Shown one piece after another: positions 28,779-36,180 of a stretch of 64,000 bases of DNA (position 1 is its first letter; each line of letters starts with the position of its first letter). The position numbers and the translations under genes were made by a program. Location: positions 1,826,210-1,890,209 of the forward strand of contig NZ_CP018258.1 in NCBI RefSeq assembly GCF_001953175.1, given 5' to 3'. This DNA is from Dehalogenimonas formicexedens (GTDB taxonomy: Bacteria; Chloroflexota; Dehalococcoidia; Dehalococcoidales; Dehalococcoidaceae). The notes beneath the pieces were generated by a model. The model did not search any database. It was not told the origin of the DNA and saw nothing but the letters and a program-made list of their open reading frames with translations.

Positions 28779-29135
28779 ATGGAAGAACGCTTCAACAGAA
28801 TCAAGAGGATACAGCAAGACCTGGCAAACGAGCTTCAAGTGTTCATGTGCGAGCTCTTTACCAGCGCCGCCGACCCAACCACTGTCATGAACTTCGCCCA
28901 GAGGCTCGGCGTGGACGTTTCGGCTGGTAAGCATTTGCCGCCTCAACCGCCTGCTCAGGATCCCTACAGGGTCCTCGGCTGTGACCGGGGGACGCCGCAG
29001 GAGCAGGTAAGACGCCGCTACTTGGACCTACTCCGAAAGCTTCACCCGGACACCGCCGGCATCAAGGGCACCGAATACCTGACTCAACTGGTGACCGAGG
29101 CCTTCAAGAAGATCTCCGTCGAGAGGAGGTGGTAA
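28779..29135 (+). CDS. J-domain (DnaJ-like) protein
   Basis: 118 residues. The C-terminal 50 form a J domain: DPYRVLGCDRGTPQEQVRRR, then YLDLLRKLHPDTAG with the HPD tripeptide that stimulates Hsp70 ATPase. The N-terminal part is a helical segment (MEERFNRIKRIQQDLANELQ). The domain is shortened, which is common in phage and plasmid J proteins. It precedes an AAA ATPase, so together they may recruit host DnaK during replication or assembly. Confidence 0.8.
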   Translation: MEERFNRIKRIQQDLANELQVFMCELFTSAADPTTVMNFAQRLGVDVSAGKHLPPQPPAQDPYRVLGCDRGTPQEQVRRRYLDLLRKLHPDTAGIKGTEYLTQLVTEAFKKISVERRW

Positions 29136-29137
29136 AG

Positions 29138-30058
29138 GTGAAGGATGAAAGTGTTCTGGAACAACTTTCCGAGATCGCAAGATTCGAGGCGTCGGTCGAC
29201 ATGGACAAGAACTACCGTATCGGCTGGGGCTGGCGGCAGGTCCGCATCTGGCCGGCGACGCTGTCGAAACTCTTCAAAGAGGGTTATCTCGAAAATGTCT
29301 TTCGCTCCAACTCCCACACCGGCTACCGGCTGAGCGAACTCGGTAAACACCTTCTTTCGGCCGAGAATGCGCCGCCCCAGGCGCGCCAGGGGCCAAAACT
29401 GGCGGCACCCGATTCTCTATTTGCGGATATCATCGGGCATGACGGCGTAAAAGAGCTTCTCAGGGCTTCACTTCTTGCCGAAAAGCCGGTGCATGTCCTT
29501 CTCACCGGACCGCCCGCCCTGGCCAAGACGCTTTTCCTCTGGGATATCGAAAAGGCCGGCGGCGAGAAGGCCATCTGGTTGGTGGGCTCGGCAACATCGA
29601 AGGCCGGTCTTTGGGACCTTGTTGCCGGACGCGAGCCTTCCATCCTTCTTATTGACGAAATCGACAAGATGAACGCAGCCGACACCGCGGCGCTTCTGAC
29701 CATGATGGAAGGCGGCCGGTTGATCCGGGCCAAAAGGGGCCGCGAGCTTAACATCAACAATCCGCTGTGGGTGGTGGCCGCCTCAAACCGGTGCGAGAAA
29801 TTGTCGCCGGAACTCCGGTCGCGGTTTGCGATCCGGATGTTGAATCCGTACGGCCGGGCGGAGTACCTCGCTGTTGTGAAAGGCGTCCTCGTCCGCTCAG
29901 AGGGCTTGAGCTCCGAGCTTGCCACGGAGGTCGCCGACCGCCTCGACGGCCTGACCCAAAACGTTCGGGACGCAATACGAGTGGCTCGCCTGGCGCCGCA
30001 ACTCGGCGTCGAGAAGGCGATCAAATTACTTTTAGGAGGAGCGTCAAATGAAGACTGA
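29138..30058 (+). CDS. MoxR/RuvB-like AAA+ ATPase with N-terminal winged helix
   Basis: About 306 residues from the GTG at 29138, which has GGAGG eight bases upstream; another GTG lies nine bases earlier. Residues 1-70 look like a winged helix (LSKLFKEGYLENVFR ... HTGYRLSELG). The AAA+ core has Walker A GPPALAKT, with Ala where Gly is usual, Walker B ILLIDEIDKM, sensor 1 VVAASN and the arginine finger SPELRSRFAIR. The sequence style (SKAGLWDLVAGREPSILLID) is like archaeal-type MoxR/RuvB-like proteins. It could load a helicase or remodel a complex. It ends inside the next gene's start. Confidence 0.8.
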   Translation: MKDESVLEQLSEIARFEASVDMDKNYRIGWGWRQVRIWPATLSKLFKEGYLENVFRSNSHTGYRLSELGKHLLSAENAPPQARQGPKLAAPDSLFADIIGHDGVKELLRASLLAEKPVHVLLTGPPALAKTLFLWDIEKAGGEKAIWLVGSATSKAGLWDLVAGREPSILLIDEIDKMNAADTAALLTMMEGGRLIRAKRGRELNINNPLWVVAASNRCEKLSPELRSRFAIRMLNPYGRAEYLAVVKGVLVRSEGLSSELATEVADRLDGLTQNVRDAIRVARLAPQLGVEKAIKLLLGGASNED

Positions 30059-30380
30059 AAAGGAAATCAGGCAGAAGCTGGAGTATTACCGGGGAATCCT
30101 TGGAGTCATCCAGGCTAAAAGGACCAGGACGAGGTCGAGCGGCTTCGGTAGAGGCACGAGGCCCTTTCCCGAGGACGCCCTGCACTTGCTCACTGCCGGG
30201 GCTAACGTCGATGAGGTGACCACCGATTTTCCTCCGGCCGAGCAGGAGTTCATCAGACAGTGGTTTGGTTCGCTTTCGGCAAGCGCCCTACAGCTCATCA
30301 CCGCACTGGCCGGCATCCTCGGCTGGGTGCTCGATGAGGCCGAAGCGGTGGAGGGGGTGACCCCCCACCAGGCAAAATAG
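30048..30380 (+). CDS. Uncharacterised 110-residue protein
   Basis: Starts MKTEKEIRQKLEYYRGILG after a good AGGAGG; helical, with a basic patch (KRTRTRSSGFGRGTRP) and a weakly hydrophobic C-terminal helix (ALQLITALAGILGWVLDEAE). It overlaps the AAA gene by 11 bases. No family is recognised. The following 139 bases (30381-30519) hold short inverted repeats (GGTTGAAAACCAACC) but no gene. Confidence 0.6.
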   Translation: MKTEKEIRQKLEYYRGILGVIQAKRTRTRSSGFGRGTRPFPEDALHLLTAGANVDEVTTDFPPAEQEFIRQWFGSLSASALQLITALAGILGWVLDEAEAVEGVTPHQAK

Positions 30381-30519
30381 CTTCAAAATGAATGGTCTAA
30401 AGGTGGTTGAAAACCAACCAATTAGCTTTGTTGGCCGTAACCGATTCGAAACCGGCTTGCGTTTAATGCCAAAACCAGCCGTTAACCAGTCTAGCTTTGG
30501 CGGTTGAAAGAGAGGGTAT

Positions 30520-31344
30520 ATGAATGACCAGTTTGTCGAGAAGGTGAAGGAGCTTGCGGCGGGCGGCGATTCGCAACGCACGATTGCCGAGAAACTCAAC
30601 GTATCCCGAAGCCAGGTACAGAAGGTGCTCGCCGCCCCGAAGGCACCATCGGACGACACTCCTCAGGTGGCCGAAGAACAGCTGCGGAAAATCATTCGTG
30701 AAGAACTGAAAAGCGCCCGCGATTCGGAGAAGACCGACGACAAGGAAAAGGCCAACGGTCAGTTCCCGATGGTCCGGAAAATGGGTGGCGGCATGGAGGT
30801 CATCTCTCCTGAGGCGGTGTTACGCCAGTACATGGGCGGTACGCCGGAGGAGGAAATTGAACTTCGAGCGATCATGAAGTTCCGGGCGTCCATGCTCATG
30901 GTCATGGACCTGGTGAATATCCAGAAGGGTTCGGCCGAGGCTGATGCCAAGCGCATGATCCCAATCCTAAGTCTGATGAAGGAGACCAGGGAAGAACAAG
31001 ACGCCGCGGCCGCCAGGGCGAAGGCCTCGAGCGAAGAAATCGCCGACCGGGCAGCACATGAAACTGCGGCTCACCTTTTCAGCGCCATCTCCCAAAACAA
31101 CACCCAAGTAAGTGGCTCGCTGGAACAGATCAGGCAGATCCTTAATGGCAAGAACGACGATCCGTTCAGCCGGCTCACGAACATGATGCAGTCCATGCAG
31201 AGCCTGTCGCAGATGTTCGGTATGCCGATGCCGGGCGTGATGCCCGGTGCCCCGCCGCCTGTCTCACCCGGTACCCAGCCGCCGCCAAACCCGCAACCTA
31301 TCGAGCGATACAAGATAAACGAAACGGAGGAAAAAGATGTTTGA
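30520..31344 (+). CDS. Helix-turn-helix protein with long helical body
   Basis: 274 residues. The N-terminus carries an invertase-like helix-turn-helix (DSQRTIAEKLNVSRSQVQKV, residues 18-37). An acidic helical linker and a long helical region with EIELRAIMKFRASMLMVMDL follow. The C-terminus is a Met/Pro/Gly-rich tail (MFGMPMPGVMPGAPPPVSPG). It may bind element DNA and, through the Met-rich end, the membrane proteins encoded downstream; that is inference. Shine-Dalgarno GAGAGGG. It overlaps the next gene by eight bases. Confidence 0.6.
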   Translation: MNDQFVEKVKELAAGGDSQRTIAEKLNVSRSQVQKVLAAPKAPSDDTPQVAEEQLRKIIREELKSARDSEKTDDKEKANGQFPMVRKMGGGMEVISPEAVLRQYMGGTPEEEIELRAIMKFRASMLMVMDLVNIQKGSAEADAKRMIPILSLMKETREEQDAAAARAKASSEEIADRAAHETAAHLFSAISQNNTQVSGSLEQIRQILNGKNDDPFSRLTNMMQSMQSLSQMFGMPMPGVMPGAPPPVSPGTQPPPNPQPIERYKINETEEKDV

Positions 31345-31615
31345 TTTCATGCAGATGGCCAGCTCCCCCCAGTCTCAGGAGATGATGTTCCGGATGATGA
31401 GTCGGCAGATGGGACAGGCGCCGCCGGAGGTCAGGGACGCGGTTGCCCGGGTGGAAGTGATCATTAAAAAGGGCGAACGTGGTTTCGAGCTTCGTCTGAG
31501 CCGGAGCGACAACGCCAAAGTTGAAGAGATGACCAAGCAGTCGGTAGAGAGCTGGGTTGATCTCCTGAGCCGGGGCTTCCAGGCGGTAGGTTACAAGGTG
31601 AAGATCTATGAATAG
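31337..31615 (+). CDS. Uncharacterised Met-rich small protein
   Basis: 92 residues with a Met-rich N-terminus (MFDFMQMASSPQSQEMMFRM, continuing MSRQMGQ) and a C-terminal alpha/beta part (RVEVIIKKGERGFELRLSRS). GGAGG lies seven bases upstream. It resembles the Met-rich theme seen from 34.4 kb onward, so the element may begin its structural functions here. Confidence 0.6.
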   Translation: MFDFMQMASSPQSQEMMFRMMSRQMGQAPPEVRDAVARVEVIIKKGERGFELRLSRSDNAKVEEMTKQSVESWVDLLSRGFQAVGYKVKIYE

Positions 31616-31853
31616 CTGGATGTCACCGTTATATTCACTGCTTTTTCTGGCGTTGTGGCGGGTGTCATATGAGGCAGCAAACGGTATTGATCCGGGAGTG
31701 CCTTTGGACGCGCCAAAGGGACCGGAACAGAGTACTCCAACACGTCTGCCCCCTCTCCAAAAGAAGTGGACTGAAAAGGCGGTCCAAAAATATGCAGAGG
31801 CACAAGACAAGAAGTGGTCGAATTGGGTAAACTCAATGTTTGACCATGAGTGA
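31608..31853 (+). CDS. Small protein with N-terminal hydrophobic helix
   Basis: 81 residues, overlapping the previous gene by eight bases. One hydrophobic segment (LYSLLFLALWRVSYEAAN), then a Pro-rich linker and a basic, Trp-rich tail (LPPLQKKWTEKAVQKYAEAQ). Function unknown. It closes the left transcription block before the AT-rich nuclease gene. Confidence 0.55.
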   Translation: MNSWMSPLYSLLFLALWRVSYEAANGIDPGVPLDAPKGPEQSTPTRLPPLQKKWTEKAVQKYAEAQDKKWSNWVNSMFDHE

Positions 31854-31925
31854 CAGGCGCATCTCCTCATTTAGCCTAGCAGTACCTTCGCTCTGTCGTG
31901 GATCGGTAAAGTAGTGAGTACGGCG

Positions 31926-31931
31926 TATAAT
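31926..31931 (+). promoter_or_regulatory. -10 element of the nuclease gene
   Basis: A perfect TATAAT; no clear -35 is visible. Transcription would start near 31938. This gives a 28-base leader to the ATG at 31966 with a GAGG eight bases upstream, or no leader for the ATG at 31939. Confidence 0.45.
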
Positions 31932-31965
31932 AAGGGTCATGTCATCCTTTATTGAGGATCAAAGA

Positions 31966-33780
31966 ATGCTTTGCCCTACTTGTTTAACCGAAATCGGCCG
32001 TACTAGACTTACTGCGATCAATGGTGTGACAACATGCCGAAGCTGTTCATCCTTTTTTCGGGCTTTGAGAGTTCCTTATCAGAATTGGTTTACTCCAAGC
32101 AATATATTAACAAGTAAATCGGTTAATGACCGCCATCCTGGTATTAATATTCAGTTATTGAAGAACGTGATAAAACGGTTGAATTTATCGGGCACTTATA
32201 ATACGCCCGAGTCTATACGAGCGGTTTTAAATCGTCTATGCGCTTCGCTACATTTGCTTCTCACCAAGGAAATCAGTTCATTCGAAAAGTATGAAGCGAT
32301 CACGGAGATTCTGAATCGGCTCGATTATTTATATACACTTAGGTCGGTTCAATTAATGGAATATTCGAGATCATCTATTCCACTAAACGAACATGTTGAT
32401 CGCAATTTATTCTTCAATAAATTATTCGCGTCTTACGGGAAATCTCTCGAACTTATTCTTGAATCAGCCCTCAAGAATGATAGTTTTTCCAAGTACCCTT
32501 CTCATAATAAGAGCCCCTGGAACAATATACTTGAACTAGCTTCAGAAATTGTAACCATCAATCATCATGTGGAGACATTCAATCTGTTTCCAGAAAAAGG
32601 GGAACTTCAAATAACAGCCTGCTCATGGGATTTAAATTTTCCAGAGGAACAAGAGCAATTACTTAATTCGTTAATGACAGGCTGGTCGAAAGATGACGTC
32701 AGTCATAGCTTAGATAATAAAGTGGACAATGACTCGGCAGCAAGCTCTTCTGAAGACAGAATTAGCGAAATAATGCAATTATCCAATAATAATTATAAAC
32801 TGATAGATGATACTTGGGAAGACCTTCAAGAGGTTATTTTAAAAACCAACAATTTCCATGTAAAAGAGTATGGATATGCTTTCAACCACAAACTCGCCGT
32901 CACCCTTCTTATTGCCAAATTGCCAAAAGCGTTAGATCGAGATTGGATAACGAAGGAAGAACTCATTAATTACATTAAAACTAATCTGAGTCTCGAACAT
33001 GAAGAGTGTTCCTTCATTATAGATAGTCTTTCCTTGACAGGTCATAATCTCAGAGAAGAGAATGCTTATTATTTTGAATTCCGGCGGATTAATCGCATAA
33101 TAAGAAAACCCTTGGTCGCGATTCCTGTAGGTAATACTAACGCCTATTTCGTCTCTCCTGCATTACTCGGTCGAGCAGCCCTACATCTCCAGATCGAATA
33201 CTGTATTGGCAATAGCCCTGAAATGAAAAGTAACGACCTGAAAAAGGCTTACGGTCAGATTAGTCAAGGATACGCTGATTATTTTGTAAGAAAAAGGGTA
33301 TCGCCTATTTTTGTGAGTAACGGATTTATCTGTGATCAGCTGATAAAAGAAATTGATGGTATTGATTTAAAGGATCAATGCGGTGAGTTGGACGTTGTGG
33401 CTTATAATCCAATCAATAACCAATTGTATGTCGTAGAATGCAAACATCGATCAGGCAAACACATCCATACAAGTCATTTCAGAAAAGAAATCCAAACCTA
33501 CACAAAAGAAAAGGGGTATTTAACTCAATTAGTTAAAAAGGTGCAATGGGTGACAAACAATACAAATATGGTCTTAAAGCATTTGAAAGTAGATTGTACG
33601 ATTCAACCAACAGTCAAAGGACTATTTGTGACCACGTTTTTTTCGCCTGTCTCTTTATTACAACAAGAAATAGAAATATTGACAATAGATGATCTGGCAC
33701 CATGGTGTGCAACCAAAGTTAAAAGTCGAATATGTGAAGAAGGCCAAAGAATAAGGATCTCAAATTTGAATTCCTCGTGA
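31966..33780 (+). CDS. AT-rich PD-(D/E)xK nuclease-like protein with zinc ribbon, candidate defence gene
   Basis: 604 residues from the preferred ATG (613 from 31939). The N-terminus is a zinc ribbon: MLCPTCLTEIGR and TTCRSCSSFFR. The middle 400 residues are helical and unrecognised. Near 470-500 lies CGELDVVAYNPINNQLYVVE, immediately followed by CKHRSGKH: Asp then Glu-x-Lys on a predicted beta hairpin, the catalytic core of the PD-(D/E)xK fold. The gene is far richer in A+T than its neighbours and uses codons rare in the rest of the element, with its own promoter and a downstream hairpin terminator. This is the usual look of a recently acquired cargo gene such as an anti-phage nuclease. No methylase or helicase partner lies beside it. 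Confidence 0.7.
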   Translation: MLCPTCLTEIGRTRLTAINGVTTCRSCSSFFRALRVPYQNWFTPSNILTSKSVNDRHPGINIQLLKNVIKRLNLSGTYNTPESIRAVLNRLCASLHLLLTKEISSFEKYEAITEILNRLDYLYTLRSVQLMEYSRSSIPLNEHVDRNLFFNKLFASYGKSLELILESALKNDSFSKYPSHNKSPWNNILELASEIVTINHHVETFNLFPEKGELQITACSWDLNFPEEQEQLLNSLMTGWSKDDVSHSLDNKVDNDSAASSSEDRISEIMQLSNNNYKLIDDTWEDLQEVILKTNNFHVKEYGYAFNHKLAVTLLIAKLPKALDRDWITKEELINYIKTNLSLEHEECSFIIDSLSLTGHNLREENAYYFEFRRINRIIRKPLVAIPVGNTNAYFVSPALLGRAALHLQIEYCIGNSPEMKSNDLKKAYGQISQGYADYFVRKRVSPIFVSNGFICDQLIKEIDGIDLKDQCGELDVVAYNPINNQLYVVECKHRSGKHIHTSHFRKEIQTYTKEKGYLTQLVKKVQWVTNNTNMVLKHLKVDCTIQPTVKGLFVTTFFSPVSLLQQEIEILTIDDLAPWCATKVKSRICEEGQRIRISNLNSS

Positions 33781-33864
33781 GTCTTTCCCCCCGTTGTCTT
33801 TTAGCTGTCTTTGGGTCAGCACTGAATGCTGGATTTGAGACAAAGCTAAAATACCCTCGCCCTA

Positions 33865-33892
33865 TTGACAGGCTGAATGGAGCCTGTATAAT
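33865..33892 (+). promoter_or_regulatory. Consensus promoter before a hairpin terminator
   Basis: TTGACA (33865-33870), a 16-base spacer and TATAAT (33887-33892): both hexamers match the sigma-70 consensus exactly. It is the strongest promoter seen in the element and points toward the structural gene run, but the terminator hairpin begins only 11 bases downstream. Confidence 0.75.
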
Positions 33893-33898
33893 CTGAAA

Positions 33899-33948
33899 TC
33901 GTAAGCCTCGTGAGCTTGCCGACTGAAGTTGGCTCACGAGGCTTTTTA
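33899..33948 (+). ncRNA. Predicted short RNA or attenuator of about 50 nt
   Basis: Directly downstream of the consensus promoter, AGCCTCGTGAGC (33904-33915) pairs perfectly with GCTCACGAGGCT (33932-33943), followed by TTTTT. The transcript would be little more than the hairpin itself. It could be a small regulatory RNA, or an attenuator that must be overcome to express the genes from 34.1 kb. Confidence 0.5.
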
Positions 33949-33976
33949 ATTTCAGCGGCAGCTCACAGGCTTCAAC

Positions 33977-34020
33977 AAGGGGTCAGCACTCTGGATCGGC
34001 TAGGTTCAGGCTGACCCCTT
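33977..34020. terminator. Second hairpin ahead of the structural genes
   Basis: AAGGGGTCAGC (33977-33987) and GCTGACCCCTT (34010-34020) form an 11-bp perfect stem with a 22-base loop and only a weak T tract. A partial copy, GGGTCAGCACT, lies near 33815-33825. The stretch 33781-34095 otherwise holds no gene. Confidence 0.5.
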
Positions 34021-34095
34021 TGCCTTTCCGACCAGAGTGCACCCCAAAGATTGTCCCGGCCGCGAACGGACCGAGACTAACAAGGAGGTGCCCGC

Positions 34096-34308
34096 ATGGG
34101 TAAGTACGCCAGCTGGAACGACCTGGAAAAGAATGTCCCCGTCGCCTATCAGGAGAAAGCCACCCCCGAAGCCTTCCGCACCGGCATGAACGGCATCGCG
34201 CCGTCCGGCCTGAAGGTCAAGGAGGGCCGGGTAAACCACTATCGCGACGGCGTCGACGGCAAGGGTCCGGTCATGGTTAGCGGCTACAAGCGCGCCATGT
34301 TCGAATAG
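34096..34308 (+). CDS. Uncharacterised element protein, paralogue of 42425-42730
   Basis: 70 residues, GGAGG upstream. Starts MGKYASWNDLEKNVPVAYQE and contains FRTGMNGIAPSGLK. The gene at 42425 starts MGRYTNHEEFGVNAPINYRE and contains FLEGMSAIAPPGMR, so the two are homologous. They bracket the run of small structural genes. The tail (GYKRAMFE) also recurs (DLAMFGG). No known family. Confidence 0.65.
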   Translation: MGKYASWNDLEKNVPVAYQEKATPEAFRTGMNGIAPSGLKVKEGRVNHYRDGVDGKGPVMVSGYKRAMFE

Positions 34309-34352
34309 CGCCACCTTCGCCTGGCGCCCTCCCCTTGAGGCTTGTTTGAGAT

Positions 34353-34382
34353 CCCATACCGCCGTCGCGGCGGCGGTATGGG
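34353..34382. other. Intergenic hairpin
   Basis: CCCATACCGCC (34353-34363) and GGCGGTATGGG (34372-34382) form an 11-bp stem with no T tract. It lies between two genes of one operon and may stabilise or process the mRNA so that downstream products are made at different levels. Confidence 0.6.
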
Positions 34383-34450
34383 TGATAGCCCAGGGGGGGC
34401 GGCACCAGGCTACCGCATGAAGATCAACCGAAAGCAGTAAGGAGAAAGCG

Positions 34451-34654
34451 ATGTACAGAGCACAGCAGATCAGCGGGCCGTTCGCGCCGGGCCAGGCGGG
34501 CCCGATGCAGGTGGCCGGGCCTTCGGCCTATTACCCGTCCCAGACCACCGATCCCTTCTCGGGAATGTTTTCCGCCATGATGCCGATGATCATGATGGTG
34601 ATGATGATGGCTATCATTATGCCCATGATGAAGGGCGTCACGTCCAAGGATTGA
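34451..34654 (+). CDS. Met-rich single-pass membrane protein A
   Basis: 67 residues: a soluble Gln/Pro/Gly-rich N-terminus containing AYYPSQTTD, then a hydrophobic segment in which about half the residues are Met (MFSAMMPMIMMVMMMAII), and a short basic tail KGVTSKD. It is a close copy of the next gene at both DNA and protein level. A strong GGAGA site precedes it. Such small, repeated, single-pass proteins are typical of abundant coat or membrane-particle components (compare filamentous phage coat proteins), but Met richness of this degree matches no family I know. Confidence 0.75.
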   Translation: MYRAQQISGPFAPGQAGPMQVAGPSAYYPSQTTDPFSGMFSAMMPMIMMVMMMAIIMPMMKGVTSKD

Positions 34655-34690
34655 ACCAAAACGAAGTTGACTATAGGAGGTAGCTAAGAC

Positions 34691-34885
34691 ATGTATCCCG
34701 CCCAACAGTTCAATACCCAGCAGCTCCGCCCGCAGCAGTACCAGTACGGCACCGTCGGCGGTTACTATCCTTCTCAGACCACCGACATGACCGGCATGTT
34801 CTCGGCGATGATGCCGATGATCATGATGGTGATGATGATGGCCATCATGATGCCGATGATGAAGGGCATCACCGGCAAGTCCTAG
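34691..34885 (+). CDS. Met-rich single-pass membrane protein B (tandem copy)
   Basis: 64 residues: N-terminus MYPAQQFNTQQLRPQQYQYG, then GYYPSQTTDMTG and the membrane stretch MFSAMMPMIMMVMMMAIMM, ending KGITGKS. It is a tandem duplicate of the gene 37 bases upstream; the transmembrane part is nearly identical while the N-terminus differs. AGGAGG lies ten bases upstream. The two probably build one structure with different exposed ends. Confidence 0.75.
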   Translation: MYPAQQFNTQQLRPQQYQYGTVGGYYPSQTTDMTGMFSAMMPMIMMVMMMAIMMPMMKGITGKS

Positions 34886-34916
34886 GCGACCCCGCTAGAC
34901 AGGAGGAATGAAATTC

Positions 34917-35504
34917 ATGACGAAAGAGAATATCCCGCAGCAGTACCCGGGCTACCCCGGGGCGCGGCCTCCCAAGGGTTGGGTGCCTCCGCTGGGGCAG
35001 TCCCTCGCCCTGCTCGGCGTCTACGACAACGAGTCGGGCAACTGGATGGGCCTGCCGCTCCAGGTCTTCCGCGAGGCCCTCTTATCCGCCGAGGCCATCC
35101 ACACCGAGGACCGCATCGACGAGCGCCACAAAACCGAAGTTACGGTGCCTGACGCTTCTGCTCAGGACACTGTGAAGACCGTCGAGCTCGAAGTGCCGGC
35201 CGGCGAAGTCTGGTTTCTGAATCGCCTCAACCTCGTCACCGAGGCTGAGGTCTCCGGCAACATCCGCGTCTCGAAGTTCCCCAAGTCGGACACCATCGAT
35301 AAAAAATACATGGGCACCGACCAGGCGGCCGGAGCTAGCGCCAACTACGACCTGGCCGAGGCCGGGCAACTCGGCGCCGATCTCCGACTTGTCGGCGGCG
35401 ACAAGCTGACGGTGGTCGCCACGGTGACCGCCGCCGGCGGCACCACCGCTGCTCGCAAGGTGACCCTGAATCCGTTTGGCCGCAAGGCAAGGCGGCTAAT
35501 CTAA
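34917..35504 (+). CDS. Beta-rich structural-type protein
   Basis: About 195 residues from the ATG at 34917 (AGGAGG ten bases upstream; an ATG nine bases earlier is too close to that site). The Pro/Gly/Tyr-rich N-terminus (QQYPGYPGARPPKGWVPPLG) resembles the N-termini of the Met-rich proteins. Residues 75-195 are predicted beta strands: VELEVPAGEVWFLNRLNLVT, GGDKLTVVATVTAAGG. No cysteine, no membrane segment. Candidate coat or attachment protein; no family recognised. Confidence 0.65.
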   Translation: MTKENIPQQYPGYPGARPPKGWVPPLGQSLALLGVYDNESGNWMGLPLQVFREALLSAEAIHTEDRIDERHKTEVTVPDASAQDTVKTVELEVPAGEVWFLNRLNLVTEAEVSGNIRVSKFPKSDTIDKKYMGTDQAAGASANYDLAEAGQLGADLRLVGGDKLTVVATVTAAGGTTAARKVTLNPFGRKARRLI

Positions 35505-35521
35505 GCGTAGGGAGGCTTCCC

Positions 35522-36022
35522 ATGCCCTATGCGATGGTGCCGCCGGGCTACCGGGCGATACCTCTGGGAATCGCCGGCAGCATAGAAGGACTGGGCGCCT
35601 TCGCCCCGCTCGAAGAGAGCTCGGATGAAGGCGCTCTTTTCTTAGCCCGGCTCGATCTCGAGGAAACCCCTTCTGCGGAGATGCTGGCGCAGATGGAGCA
35701 AGCCTTTACCGATGCCGGCGTCGAGCATTGGCCGGGTTACCAGTACGTCGTCCATGCAGATTCCGGCCGGACCTCGGTATACCTTGCCTGGCAGAAGGGC
35801 ATGGCCTGGTTGCCGATCATTGCCGGCATCATCGGCTTCATCGCCCTGCCGCCGCTTGTCGGCACCGTCATCTGGTGGCTGATCCCGGAGGACGTGAAGA
35901 ACCTCATCTCGAGCCTCATCAACATGGGCATGATGCTGCTTGTTATGTTCATCCTGATGCAGGTGATGAAGCCACTCACGGCACCTTCAAAACCCAAGAA
36001 ACTACCCGAGGCAAAAGCATGA
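35522..36022 (+). CDS. Membrane protein with N-terminal soluble domain
   Basis: 166 residues. The first 85 form a small alpha/beta domain (FLARLDLEETPSAEMLAQME ... HWPGYQYVVHADSGRTSVYL). Two membrane segments follow, PIIAGIIGFIALPPLVGTV and the Met-rich NMGMMLLVMFILMQVM, then a basic Pro/Lys tail. GGGAGG precedes the ATG. It overlaps the next gene by four bases. Function unknown; it shares the Met-rich membrane feature of the module. Confidence 0.65.
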   Translation: MPYAMVPPGYRAIPLGIAGSIEGLGAFAPLEESSDEGALFLARLDLEETPSAEMLAQMEQAFTDAGVEHWPGYQYVVHADSGRTSVYLAWQKGMAWLPIIAGIIGFIALPPLVGTVIWWLIPEDVKNLISSLINMGMMLLVMFILMQVMKPLTAPSKPKKLPEAKA

Positions 36023-36180
36023 ACGGCTACCCAGTGGAATATAACCAGTACCAGTCGATGTTCTGGCAGGCGGCCGTTTCGGGCGTTATCAGCATCGCCA
36101 TGATGGTCGCGATGGGCGCCTGGGCGCTCTCGATGGTAAGGAAAGCCCTCAAGGGCGAGGACGTGGAGTTCCCGCTGTGA
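36019..36180 (+). CDS. Small single-pass membrane protein (53 aa)
   Basis: Starts MNGYPVEYNQYQSMFWQAAV and has one hydrophobic segment (SGVISIAMMVAMGAWALSMV) with a basic, then acidic tail. The ATG overlaps the preceding stop and its own stop overlaps the GTG of the next gene, so it is translated in a chain. The Tyr/Gln/Pro N-terminus is like that of the Met-rich proteins. Confidence 0.65.
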   Translation: MNGYPVEYNQYQSMFWQAAVSGVISIAMMVAMGAWALSMVRKALKGEDVEFPL

